A stretch of 64,000 bases of DNA from positions 1,674,001-1,738,000 of the forward strand of contig CP097466.1 of the NCBI GenBank assembly GCA_041874725.1, given 5' to 3'. Below are positions 52,826 through 61,420 of the stretch, piece after piece. Positions within the stretch are counted from its first letter, which is position 1. Each line of letters starts with the position of its first letter. Both the position numbers and the translations under genes were made by a program. This DNA is from Duganella sp. BuS-21. Its GTDB lineage: Bacteria > Pseudomonadota > Gammaproteobacteria > Burkholderiales > Burkholderiaceae_D. The notes below the pieces were generated by a model, which made no database searches, had not been told where the DNA came from, and was given only the letters and a program-made list of their open reading frames with translations.

Positions 52826-53225
52826 ACTGAATGACAGTGCAGCACGCAGACAAATTGGTTGCGAACTGCGTTATTGCCGCCGGCGTTAAGCTCTCGCATC
52901 CGAGTATCCATATCGCCCGGGGGAGAGGAAACACATCCTCAAGAATGCATCTCTCCAAAGTATCAATAGGCACGCAATATTCCGGAGCAACGGCGAGCTG
53001 ATTTCCCCGTTCAGCCGCTAACGACAGAAATCGCTCGCAACGTAGAGCACCATCGCTTCCGCGCCAGTGTCCGATTCGACGCTCATCAGCAAAAATAGGG
53101 CCGGACGGCTGCAACATCAAGCCCCGATAGCTCTGATGGGTCGGCGCCAATACCTCCAGCTCCGTCGGCATCAAACCCACCTCCTGAAGCACGTCTGATA
53201 CCTGTCTGCATCTAACGACCAACAT
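52776..53225 (-). pseudogene. N-terminal fragment of a nitrilase-like (carbon-nitrogen hydrolase fold) protein
   Basis: A 149-codon frame. LSLAAERGNQLAVAPEYCVP contains a nitrilase-type Glu position (PEY), and RAIWILGCESLTPAAITQFA continues the fold as seen in nitrilase domains found in some phage-defence proteins. The Lys and Cys of a full nitrilase site are missing because similarity ends near 52845; the last residues run antisense into the XRE gene. I read it as a truncated defence gene with a deletion junction around 52840-52850. Family assignment is from memory of motifs. Confidence 0.5.
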
Positions 53226-53550
53226 GCACCCGCAAAATTTTGATGTAAAAACAAATTTATTACTTAAGTGTACATTCTTTGCTCATTTGAAATTTACACC
53301 AATTGTCACAATTTGATATTCGTAAGCAACTTTTCTCTCGCCATCACAACTTGTCCGAATCTAGAGCCATCCTCTGGCCCCCACGCGGCGCGTTGACGTC
53401 AAAGGAAGCAGTTATGCAACAAAGGTATTCACGAAACAACTTTTCGCTTAAATGTCGATGAGGTATTATCGAAAAAGCTATCACTAAGAATCAAAATCTT
53501 CGTCGGACAAATCTTAACGGCGGCGCCGACAGTGCAAACAGGGGAATAGA
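53226..53550. other. A/T-rich intergenic region upstream of the Shango genes
   Basis: 325 bp without a recognisable gene. Very A/T-rich around 53230-53330. It presumably carries the promoters of the divergent nitrilase fragment and the Shango operon; no convincing -35/-10 pair could be chosen by eye. Confidence 0.5.
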
Positions 53551-55974
53551 TTGGCAAAGCGTAAGGGAAACGGTGGTCTAACCACCACCATCGTAATCGT
53601 CGTGGCCGCGTTAGCCGTCTTGGCAAAACTCGTTGCTGATTACTGGCCGTTCTTCCTTGCCGCAGCGGTGGCCTATGCGATTTATAGGTGCTATCGTTAC
53701 TCGCAAAAGTCCCAAGGAAGTAACGTCCCGCACTCCCCAGCAAATCCTAGCCCCTCACACATCAGGCAAGCCAACCCAGCTACCAGCACGAGTCGCACCT
53801 GGAGTGCTCGACCGGTCAGCCAGCCACAATCAGGTGGTAAAGCAGCCTCCTTTGTCGAGGATGAGCTGACCTCATTTGGCGCCACCACCAATCCAGCGCA
53901 CGTCAACGACTATAAAATACCTTCCGCGCCTAGCGAATTCAAAACCGCGCGTTGGTTAAACAAGTCCGAGTCTGTCACCGTCGCGGGAATCGAAATCCGT
54001 GGAGGGAAAGTCTACGTTGGACCATCGATGACAGCAGCGAATGGAGGTGTAGAGCCCGCGCTCATTGACCAACGCAAGCCTGTCGCCAAAAACGGGCACT
54101 ACACAGACCGGCACACGAACTATTGGCCGAACTACTCGGATATTTCACCACAAGCACGCCGCGCATATCTACTCTGGTTAGCGGATGGCAGGAGCGCTCC
54201 AGACGCCGACATAGGCTATGTCTTCCTCTATTTCTATGGACTTGAACGGCGGATAATCATTGATATTTTGGCGGAGAAGCAGGCCCAGGACGAACTGCCC
54301 GAACTCGGTCGCGAGCTCAAACGGCTATACGCCACCTATGCGGCTGGTTCCAATTCATTCAAGATGTACTGTGGGCAGTTGATTGACATAGTCGACGCGG
54401 CTAACCAGTCGTCTAAGCTGTACGAAGAAGACCTTGGCGAACTCCCTCCTTCCTACGGGCTGCCGCTGCCTCTTAGGGTTGCCATCGGCCAGGCTGTGCG
54501 TGACGGCGTTCCAATTCCGATGCACCTGGCCCTAGCCTGGGCCGAAAGAGACCCCGCAATTTCGCGCAAAACTCCAGTCCAAAGGTGTTCCGAAGAGTTC
54601 AAGAAGTTGTTCGCTAGCGAGTATGCGAAAGCCTTTGGGCAAGGGCTGAAAATCGCTCCAAACAAGACCAAAATCAAGTTGGGCTACCGCCCGGCCTCCG
54701 GAGGATTTATGGGTTCAACCGGCGTGGATATGAAGTTCGGAGACACTCCTGACGTTACCGCGCTCACGGCTCCTGTCAAAAAACTCCAAGCAGTCGTGGA
54801 TTCGTGCACCAAGCTCCTCGAGCCATACAGCAGGTATCTCGGACGAAATCCCGATGGCAGACATGACCTCGAAGCAGTACTCACGCTCCCGCTTGAGTTT
54901 TGGCCAGACACTTCACGCAAGGCCATGGACGACATCAAGCAACAGGTATCAAATGGCTTGGTCCTTCTGAAATTTAAAGAGCTGTTCGCAACCTTCAAGG
55001 CCACGGGCGAGCCGACCAAAGACAAACAGCAAGCTCTCGCTAGTGCTCTCGAAGCGGGTGGAATTGGTATGGAACCTGATGTTCTCGGCGCTGCTCGAGC
55101 CAGCAAACCAGAGGACCCGCTCGTACTCTTTCAGACCAGCGTACGTTCACAGGATGTAAGGGACAACTCTGGCTACAAAGTCGCGAGGATTAGCGTTGAA
55201 CTAGCAGCGGCTGTGGCGCATGCAGACGGGGATTTCTCCGAAAGTGAGCTCACCCATCTAAATTTGTACATTGATAAATGGGACCACCTCGACGTTGAGG
55301 CTCGCAGTCGGCTAAAAGCTTACGCCCAGGTGCTGGTGAACAGCTCCGTCGCACTTTCATCAATCAAGAAAAAAGTTGAGCAACTCGACCAGCACACACG
55401 CGAGGCAATTGCTGCGTTTGCAGCTGCAATGGTCTTGGCTGACGGCGTAGCTTTGCCAGAAGAAGTCAAAGTATTGGAAAGGATATACCTCCAGCTAGGA
55501 TTGGAGCGCACGACCGTCTACAGTGATATCCATGCCGGCCATGGCGGTGCCATGCCGGCGGCACAATCGCCTAGTGTAAGCAGCGGAAGCACGGCATCCG
55601 GCTTTACGTTGGACCAATCGAAGATTGCAGCGCTCAAAGAATCGAGTGACAAGATTGCTCAGCGCCTTGCCCATATTTTTGTTGAAGAGGCGCCTCCTGC
55701 ACCAGCAGCAGCTGAAGTTCCTGCGGAGCCACAGCAGTCCAACGCCATTCTGGGCCTTGATGAAAACCACAGCGCATTTGCACGCATGCTCATGTCGCGG
55801 CCAACATGGGAGCGGGCTGAACTACTCGATGTGGCACAAGACTTGAACATTATGTTGGACGGCGCACTTGAAAAACTCAATGAAGCCAGTCTCGATGAAC
55901 TAGACACGACGTTCACCGAAGGCGATGACCCGATAGAAATCAATGCAGAACTGATAGAGAGCCTGACCCAATGA
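53551..55974 (+). CDS. sngA: Shango anti-phage system protein SngA (TerB-domain membrane protein)
   Basis: 807 residues. Two membrane helices at about 12-28 and 32-48; a TerB_N-type domain (about 120-335; ARWLNKSESVTVAGIEIRGG); a TerB core (about 545-660) with acidic metal-binding motifs HADGDFSESE (557-566) and LADGVALPEE (629-638); a linker; and a TerB_C-type end (about 735-800; NIMLDGALEKLNEAS). TTG start with AGGGGA upstream. The ATGA overlap with the ATPase, followed by an Lhr-like helicase, matches the TerB/ATPase/helicase composition of Shango. The protein may sense infection at the membrane; mechanism unknown. Confidence 0.85.
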   Translation: MAKRKGNGGLTTTIVIVVAALAVLAKLVADYWPFFLAAAVAYAIYRCYRYSQKSQGSNVPHSPANPSPSHIRQANPATSTSRTWSARPVSQPQSGGKAASFVEDELTSFGATTNPAHVNDYKIPSAPSEFKTARWLNKSESVTVAGIEIRGGKVYVGPSMTAANGGVEPALIDQRKPVAKNGHYTDRHTNYWPNYSDISPQARRAYLLWLADGRSAPDADIGYVFLYFYGLERRIIIDILAEKQAQDELPELGRELKRLYATYAAGSNSFKMYCGQLIDIVDAANQSSKLYEEDLGELPPSYGLPLPLRVAIGQAVRDGVPIPMHLALAWAERDPAISRKTPVQRCSEEFKKLFASEYAKAFGQGLKIAPNKTKIKLGYRPASGGFMGSTGVDMKFGDTPDVTALTAPVKKLQAVVDSCTKLLEPYSRYLGRNPDGRHDLEAVLTLPLEFWPDTSRKAMDDIKQQVSNGLVLLKFKELFATFKATGEPTKDKQQALASALEAGGIGMEPDVLGAARASKPEDPLVLFQTSVRSQDVRDNSGYKVARISVELAAAVAHADGDFSESELTHLNLYIDKWDHLDVEARSRLKAYAQVLVNSSVALSSIKKKVEQLDQHTREAIAAFAAAMVLADGVALPEEVKVLERIYLQLGLERTTVYSDIHAGHGGAMPAAQSPSVSSGSTASGFTLDQSKIAALKESSDKIAQRLAHIFVEEAPPAPAAAEVPAEPQQSNAILGLDENHSAFARMLMSRPTWERAELLDVAQDLNIMLDGALEKLNEASLDELDTTFTEGDDPIEINAELIESLTQ

Positions 55975-57272
55975 GCACAACAGCTATTCGCCCTAAAGAC
56001 CGTGATGCGGTCATTCAATCCCTGCGAGCTGGGGTCTCGCCCAGACATGGCCAGCATCTAATTCAAGTCGGACGAAATCATGAAATCGAGACGCTCATAC
56101 AGGACATTGACCGCATCGCAGATGGGGGCTCGACCATCCGCTTCGTCATCGGTGAATACGGTGCCGGCAAGACTTTCTTCCTTAATCTGGTGCGAGCAGT
56201 CGCTATGGAGCGTAAGCTCGTCACTGCAAATGCCGACCTGAATCCAGACCGCCGACTGCACGCCACAGGAGGTCAAGCGAGGTCCCTCTTCGCTGAATTG
56301 ATGCGCAATCTATCGACGAGGACAAAGCCCGATGGCGGCGCCATGAACGGCATCATTGAGCGTTTTGTCGCGACAGCAAAGACTGAAGCGGTCGCAGCAG
56401 GCACGACGGCTGAGGCGGTCATTCGCTCGAAACTCGAGCATCTGACGGAAATGGTTAATGGATTCGACTTTGCCGAAGTCATTTCTTGCTACTGCAAAGG
56501 CTTCGACGAGGGTAACGAGCAGCTGAAGTCCGATGCTATTCGCTGGCTTCGCGGTGAATTCTCTACCCGCACCGATGCCCGCCAGGCGCTGGGCGTTCGC
56601 ACAATCGTTGACGATGCTTCGTTCTATGACCAATTGAAGCTGTTTGCGCGGTTCGTTCGCCTTGCAGGATACTCCGGGTTTGTCGTGTGTTTGGACGAGC
56701 TAGTCAACCTCTACAAGCTATCGAACACGCAGGCGCGCAACGCAAATTACGAGCAGATTCTCCGTATCCTCAACGACTCTCTTCAAGGCTCGGCGGAAGG
56801 GCTAGGCTTTATCCTGGGTGGTACTCCTGAATTTTTGATGGACACGCGCAGAGGTTTATTTAGCTACCCTGCCCTCCAGAGCCGGCTTGCCGAAAATTCG
56901 TTTGCGAAGTCAGGACTTGTTGACTTCAGTGGTCCCGTAATACGGCTCGCGAGCTTGTCGCCCGAGGATTTCTACGTCATGCTGCTTAAGCTTCGTAACG
57001 TTTATGCCTTCGGCATGCCGGAAAAATACCTGCTTCCTGATGAGGCCATTGCACCGTTTATGGCGCACTGCGCGCGCCGCTTGGGAGACAGTTATTTCCG
57101 TACCCCGCGAACGACGATTACGGCATTCATCAATTTGCTAGCAGTCCTTGAGCAGAATCCGGGCCAGGATTGGAAACCACTGATTGACGTTGTTGACGTC
57201 GAGCCGGACACTGGCGGCAGTGCGGACGCAGAGATTGACGTTGACGATGAGTTGGCCAGCTTTAAGATGTAG
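55971..57272 (+). CDS. sngB: Shango anti-phage system ATPase SngB (BrxD-like)
   Basis: 433-residue P-loop ATPase of the DUF2791/BrxD type. Walker A GEYGAGKTF (61-69) and Walker B GFVVCLDELVNL (about 236-247) are intact. The same ATPase family occurs in BREX systems next to Lhr-like helicases. Here it sits between sngA (4-bp overlap) and the helicase (3-bp gap). No other BREX genes (brxC, pglX, pglZ) are present, so Shango is the better assignment. Confidence 0.85.
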   Translation: MSTTAIRPKDRDAVIQSLRAGVSPRHGQHLIQVGRNHEIETLIQDIDRIADGGSTIRFVIGEYGAGKTFFLNLVRAVAMERKLVTANADLNPDRRLHATGGQARSLFAELMRNLSTRTKPDGGAMNGIIERFVATAKTEAVAAGTTAEAVIRSKLEHLTEMVNGFDFAEVISCYCKGFDEGNEQLKSDAIRWLRGEFSTRTDARQALGVRTIVDDASFYDQLKLFARFVRLAGYSGFVVCLDELVNLYKLSNTQARNANYEQILRILNDSLQGSAEGLGFILGGTPEFLMDTRRGLFSYPALQSRLAENSFAKSGLVDFSGPVIRLASLSPEDFYVMLLKLRNVYAFGMPEKYLLPDEAIAPFMAHCARRLGDSYFRTPRTTITAFINLLAVLEQNPGQDWKPLIDVVDVEPDTGGSADAEIDVDDELASFKM

Positions 57273-57275
57273 TCG

Positions 57276-59579
57276 ATGGGCCAGCAATCATCATCTTTTG
57301 AACTGCTCGAGGAACGCATCCGCCGCTGGATTTGGTCGGCGGGTTGGGAGGAATTGCGGGAGGCTCAAGAGCGCGCGATTCCCGCTATTCTGGCGGCAGA
57401 CCACGACGTCATCGTCGCTGCAGCAACCGCTGCCGGCAAGACCGAGGCAGCGATGCTGCCAGTGCTGACCCACCTTCTACAACTTGAGGACCAAAATGGC
57501 CTGGTGATTTATATCAGTCCGCTGAAAGCGCTAATTAATGACCAGTTCGGGCGCCTGGAACCCCTCTGCGAAGCGCTTGAAGTACCTGTATGGCCATGGC
57601 ATGGGGACATCTCCTCCTCGTCGAAGACTCGCTTCCTAAAGCGTCCAGCAGGGATATTGCTAATCACCCCTGAATCCCTTGAGGCGCTGTTGTGCAATAG
57701 AGGCTTTTCCGCACCGGTTCTGTTTTCAGACCTTAAATATATCGTCGTCGACGAGCTACATGCCTTCATCGGCAGTGAGCGAGGCAAGCAGCTGCAGTCG
57801 TTAATGCACCGTATAGAACTCGCTGCAAACAAGCGGGTTCCGCGCATCGGCCTGTCTGCCACATTGGGAGATATGCGCCTTGCAGCGTACTTCCTGCGCC
57901 CTGGCTCAGAGGAGGGTGTCGAGATTATCGAATCGAAGTCTGAGGGCGGCGAGTTGAGGCTGGTCGTGAAGGGCTTTGTCGAGATGGAACCAAGCCCGGA
58001 TTTGGAAGAGCAACATCCAGAATCGCAGGCATCGCACTCAATCGCTAGTCACCTCTTCAAGACGTTAATCGGTTCGAACAATCTCGTCTTTCCAAACAGC
58101 CGCTCGAAGGTCGAACAGTACACGTATGGGCTACAGAAGCTATGTGAAGAAAGCGGCAGGCCAAATGAATTCTGGCCGCATCATGGAAACCTCTCAAAAG
58201 AGATTCGTGAAGAGACAGAGTCAGCGTTAAAAAACAAAGAACTCCACGCCACAGCCGTCTGCACAAACACGCTAGAGCTGGGCATTGATATCGGAGCAGT
58301 TAAGAGCATCGCCCAAATTGGCTCTCCCCCATCGGTTGCCAGCCTACGCCAACGGCTTGGAAGGTCAGGACGCCGAAAAGGAGAGCCTGCCATCTTGCGC
58401 GCATATGTAATTGAATCAGAGTTGACGGACCGGTCACATGCGATGACACAACTACGTGAGGGCATGTTCGAACTCACGGCGATGATTAGCTTGTTGCTGG
58501 AAGGATGGTTCGAGCCGCCGCGAGCACGCGGTCAGCACCTGTCCACACTTGTGCAGCAATTGCTATCGCTAATCGCTCAACGCGGGGGGGTAACTGCGGC
58601 CGACGCATACCGAACCCTATGCAGTACTGGCCCGTTTGAGTCCGTTTCGAAGAGCGACTTCGTAGCACTGCTGTCACACTTGGGCGACATCGAAATCCTG
58701 CAACAGGAATCGTCAGGTGTCCTTCTGCACGGGCCCAACGGCTCACCGCTCGTCAATCACTATACGTTTTACGCCGCGTTCAGCGCTGAAGAGGAATTCC
58801 GCGTCGTGGCCGGCAGTAAAACCTTGGGCTCAATACCGGTATCGAGCGCCATTAGTGTCGGCGACTTCATCCTGTTTGCCGCAAAAACCTGGCACGTGGA
58901 CGAAGTGGACGACGAGTCCAAGTCAATTTTTGTGACGCATCATAAGACCGGCAAGGCCCCACCTTTCAACAGTCCCGGTGGAGCAATTCATGACCGAGTC
59001 CGCCAGCGCATGCGAGAGCTCTACGAGGGAAAGAGCGACCTGGCCTTTCTCGACGAAACAGCCAAGCGGCTGGTAGCCGAAGGCCGCAGCGCGTACTCAC
59101 GCTTTTCACTCGCGACGAATGTATTCGTTAGCGCGGGGAGTACACACTTGTTGTTCACTTGGCTAGGCGACGCAAAGAACGAGGCGCTCGCGATGATGCT
59201 TCGTACAAAGGGACTGAGTGTCTCGTTGGTCGGCCCCGCTCTTGAAATTTTTGGAACCGCGAATTCAGCTGTTGATGCAACTGCCTGCTTGGCGGAGATT
59301 GCCGCGCTGCCGGCGCCATCAGCGAATATGCTGCTTGCTGACGCCCATAATTTGACGCAGGAGAAGTGGGATTGGGCTCTTCCAGAACGGCTGCTGCAGA
59401 ACTCCTTCGCGAGCCTGAAGCTGGATATCGAGGGGGCACATGATTGGTTGAAAACCCATTCAAACTTTTCGATACGTAGCGCGCCGCGCGAAGTAGACTC
59501 TAGCCGTCCATCGGTCGCTGGAACCGCCGCGTTCTCAAGCCTCAACTCCAATAATGACCAGAATAAGGATTCTCTATGA
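57276..59579 (+). CDS. sngC: Shango anti-phage system helicase SngC (Lhr-like)
   Basis: 767-residue superfamily 2 DEAD/DEAH helicase. Motif I AATAAGKTE (49-57), motif II VVDELH (157-162), motif III LSATLGD (193-199), and motifs V-VI in NTLELGIDIGAVKSIAQIG and LRQRLGRSGRRKG (357-369). A C-terminal part typical of Lhr-type enzymes follows. It likely unwinds or tracks phage nucleic acid. A further gene fragment starts inside its stop codon (ATGA), so the operon once went on. Confidence 0.87.
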   Translation: MGQQSSSFELLEERIRRWIWSAGWEELREAQERAIPAILAADHDVIVAAATAAGKTEAAMLPVLTHLLQLEDQNGLVIYISPLKALINDQFGRLEPLCEALEVPVWPWHGDISSSSKTRFLKRPAGILLITPESLEALLCNRGFSAPVLFSDLKYIVVDELHAFIGSERGKQLQSLMHRIELAANKRVPRIGLSATLGDMRLAAYFLRPGSEEGVEIIESKSEGGELRLVVKGFVEMEPSPDLEEQHPESQASHSIASHLFKTLIGSNNLVFPNSRSKVEQYTYGLQKLCEESGRPNEFWPHHGNLSKEIREETESALKNKELHATAVCTNTLELGIDIGAVKSIAQIGSPPSVASLRQRLGRSGRRKGEPAILRAYVIESELTDRSHAMTQLREGMFELTAMISLLLEGWFEPPRARGQHLSTLVQQLLSLIAQRGGVTAADAYRTLCSTGPFESVSKSDFVALLSHLGDIEILQQESSGVLLHGPNGSPLVNHYTFYAAFSAEEEFRVVAGSKTLGSIPVSSAISVGDFILFAAKTWHVDEVDDESKSIFVTHHKTGKAPPFNSPGGAIHDRVRQRMRELYEGKSDLAFLDETAKRLVAEGRSAYSRFSLATNVFVSAGSTHLLFTWLGDAKNEALAMMLRTKGLSVSLVGPALEIFGTANSAVDATACLAEIAALPAPSANMLLADAHNLTQEKWDWALPERLLQNSFASLKLDIEGAHDWLKTHSNFSIRSAPREVDSSRPSVAGTAAFSSLNSNNDQNKDSL

Positions 59580-59926
59580 AGCGGATTAGTGCTTTAAAGC
59601 TTGAACAGTGGGCTGAAAAATTGAATGCAAGAACAGACTTTCCTGCTGTCGTACTGGATTTAGTGAGAGCATCCGCGACAAGCCTGTCTTCATACCGTTT
59701 CCCTCAAGGGGATAAAGGCCAAGTACGGGGCTTTGACGGAATCGTGGAATGTGAGGAAGGAAATGCATTCGTGCCGGATGGTCTCTCCATTTGGGAAATC
59801 GGTCATGACAAAGACTACGAAGGCAAGGCGAATTACGAGTACCAAAAGCATACCGATGGACTAACCCAAGAGGCACGGGGCGAGATGACTTTGTTGCTGA
59901 TGAAGCAGGGCGGTTGTCATGGGTAG
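59576..59926 (+). pseudogene. Truncated fourth gene overlapping sngC
   Basis: 116 codons. KLEQWAEKLNARTDFPAVVL and the segment GFDGIVECEEGNAFVPDGLS followed by IWEIGHDKDYEGKANYEYQK resemble the N-terminus of a large protein family seen in defence loci, which I recall as about 1000 residues long. In intact members this region is followed by a TFVFVTPR-type segment; here the frame diverges after about residue 100 and stops. ATGA overlap with sngC shows it belonged to the operon. Probably non-functional. Confidence 0.6.
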
Positions 59927-60403
59927 GCGAGTTGCATGATTCCATAGCCGAATTTTTCTCCTTGTATCGCATTCTATGCGAAGTTCATTACATGACGAAT
60001 GGACGCATCGAGGAAAGTCAGGTACGTCAGCAAAACGCTAGGAAAACAAATCAACCCAAACAAGGTTGAGCGCCAATTCTTGATGACCGTAACGATGTAG
60101 GTCGAACGGCTTGAATTGGATTAGTAGCTCTGATAGGCCTGCCGCCGTTAGAAAAAGTCAGTCAGCTGATTCGTCGTGCTAAAGTTCACTGCGGTGGTGC
60201 CTTGCAAAGACTGAGGGTACCGCCGTCTTTGCCGGAGCCAAATTAGTCGACGACATAGATGCGAACGACTTTGCCCCCATCTCCCCGTTTCGCAGCGACC
60301 TGTCTCATGCGCGGTGTCTCGGGCATGAACTTTGGGCTATCGCTTTACCGGACTAAGCTACACCCCGACATTGGTGTTAATTACATCAGATTTTTCGCGT
60401 TTT
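59927..60403. other. Degenerate intergenic region at the right edge of the island
   Basis: 477 bp with stops in all frames and no recognisable domain. It lies between the truncated gene and the GC-rich chromosomal Gfo/Idh gene, and probably contains decayed remains of the island. No transposase, integrase or attachment repeat could be recognised. Confidence 0.5.
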
Positions 60404-61405
60404 TCAACCGGCGTCGGCCGGGTAGACCACGCCGATCTGGCCGCGTATGGTGTCCAGCAAGGTCATCAGTTCCAGCGACTCTGCGTGCGTCATGCCGGGG
60501 CTTTCCAGCAAGCCTTCCCGCAGACAGCGGCCGGCTTCGATGGCTTCGTGCACGTAGCCGTTGCCGAGGTAGGGCGTGGCCACCGTGCGGGTGACGCCGC
60601 CGGCCAACTTCACCGTCAGCGTTTGCGACAGGTGGAACATGCCTTCCATGCGCACGCTGCCCAGTGTGCCCGATACCGTCAGCTCGGACGGCGTGCGGGC
60701 GCGCAGCGAGCAGCTGTTGATCGACATGGCGCCGCCCGCGTGCTTCATGGTGAAGCCGGTGGTCATATCGACGCCGCCGTCGCTGAGGATGGCTTGCGCC
60801 TGCACCGATTCCACCGGCCCCAGCAACGCGCAGGCGATCGACAGCGGATAGATGCCGAGGTCGAGCAGCGCGCCGCCGCCCAGCTCGCGCTTGTTGACGC
60901 GGTTTTCCGGATCGGTGGAGGCGACGAAGCCGAGGTCGGCATGCACCGAGTTGACCACGCCGATTTCACCGGAGGCGATGATGCGGCGTACTTCGGCCAG
61001 CGCCGGCATGTAGCGCGTCCACATGGCTTCCATCAGGAACAGCTTGCGCTCGCGCGCCAGCGCGACCACCTGTTCCGCTTCGCGCCGGTTCATGGTGAAC
61101 GGCTTTTCGCACAGCACGGCCTTGCCGCCGCGCAGGGCCAGCATGGCGTTCTCGACGTGCATCGGATGCGGCGTGCCGATGTAGATGATGTCCACGCCCG
61201 GCGCTTCCGCCAGTTCCTGGTAGGAGCCGTAGGCGGCCGGCTGGCCGGCCGCGCCGCCGAATTCGCGGCCGAAAGCGGCCGCACTTTCCACGCTGCGCGA
61301 GCCCACCGCCGCCAGCACCGCGCCGGGCGTGTCCTGCAGCGCCTTGGCGAAGTCGTGGGCGATGCGGCCAGTGCCGAGGATGCCCCAGCGGATGGTGTCG
61401 GTCAT
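60404..61405 (-). CDS. Gfo/Idh/MocA-family oxidoreductase
   Basis: 333-residue NAD(P)-dependent sugar or cyclitol dehydrogenase family protein. Rossmann N-terminus WGILGTGRIAHDFAKAL; the family motif LCEKPFTMNRREA carries the EKP lysine; DLGIYPLSIACALLGPVESV is in the C-terminal domain. AGGAG lies 6 bases upstream of ATG 61405. It follows the GH9 gene by 15 bp in the same direction, so it may act on a sugar released by cellulose or glucan breakdown. Exact substrate unknown. Confidence 0.9.
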   Translation of the reverse strand: MTDTIRWGILGTGRIAHDFAKALQDTPGAVLAAVGSRSVESAAAFGREFGGAAGQPAAYGSYQELAEAPGVDIIYIGTPHPMHVENAMLALRGGKAVLCEKPFTMNRREAEQVVALARERKLFLMEAMWTRYMPALAEVRRIIASGEIGVVNSVHADLGFVASTDPENRVNKRELGGGALLDLGIYPLSIACALLGPVESVQAQAILSDGGVDMTTGFTMKHAGGAMSINSCSLRARTPSELTVSGTLGSVRMEGMFHLSQTLTVKLAGGVTRTVATPYLGNGYVHEAIEAGRCLREGLLESPGMTHAESLELMTLLDTIRGQIGVVYPADAG

Positions 61406-61420
61406 GTGTGCTCCTGAGAT

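Noticed and set aside
52809..52890. HipA toxin partner for the XRE/HipB-type gene
   Set aside because: The short frame after the XRE gene does not resemble HipA and stops within about 27 codons; no toxin-antitoxin pair can be claimed.
55971..59579. BREX system
   Set aside because: BrxD-like ATPase and Lhr-like helicase also occur in BREX, but brxA, brxB, brxC, pglX and pglZ are absent and the first gene is a TerB-domain protein, which fits Shango.
59927..60403. Integrase or attachment site at the island edge
   Set aside because: Both island edges were read for a tRNA end, direct repeat or recombinase gene; none could be recognised.
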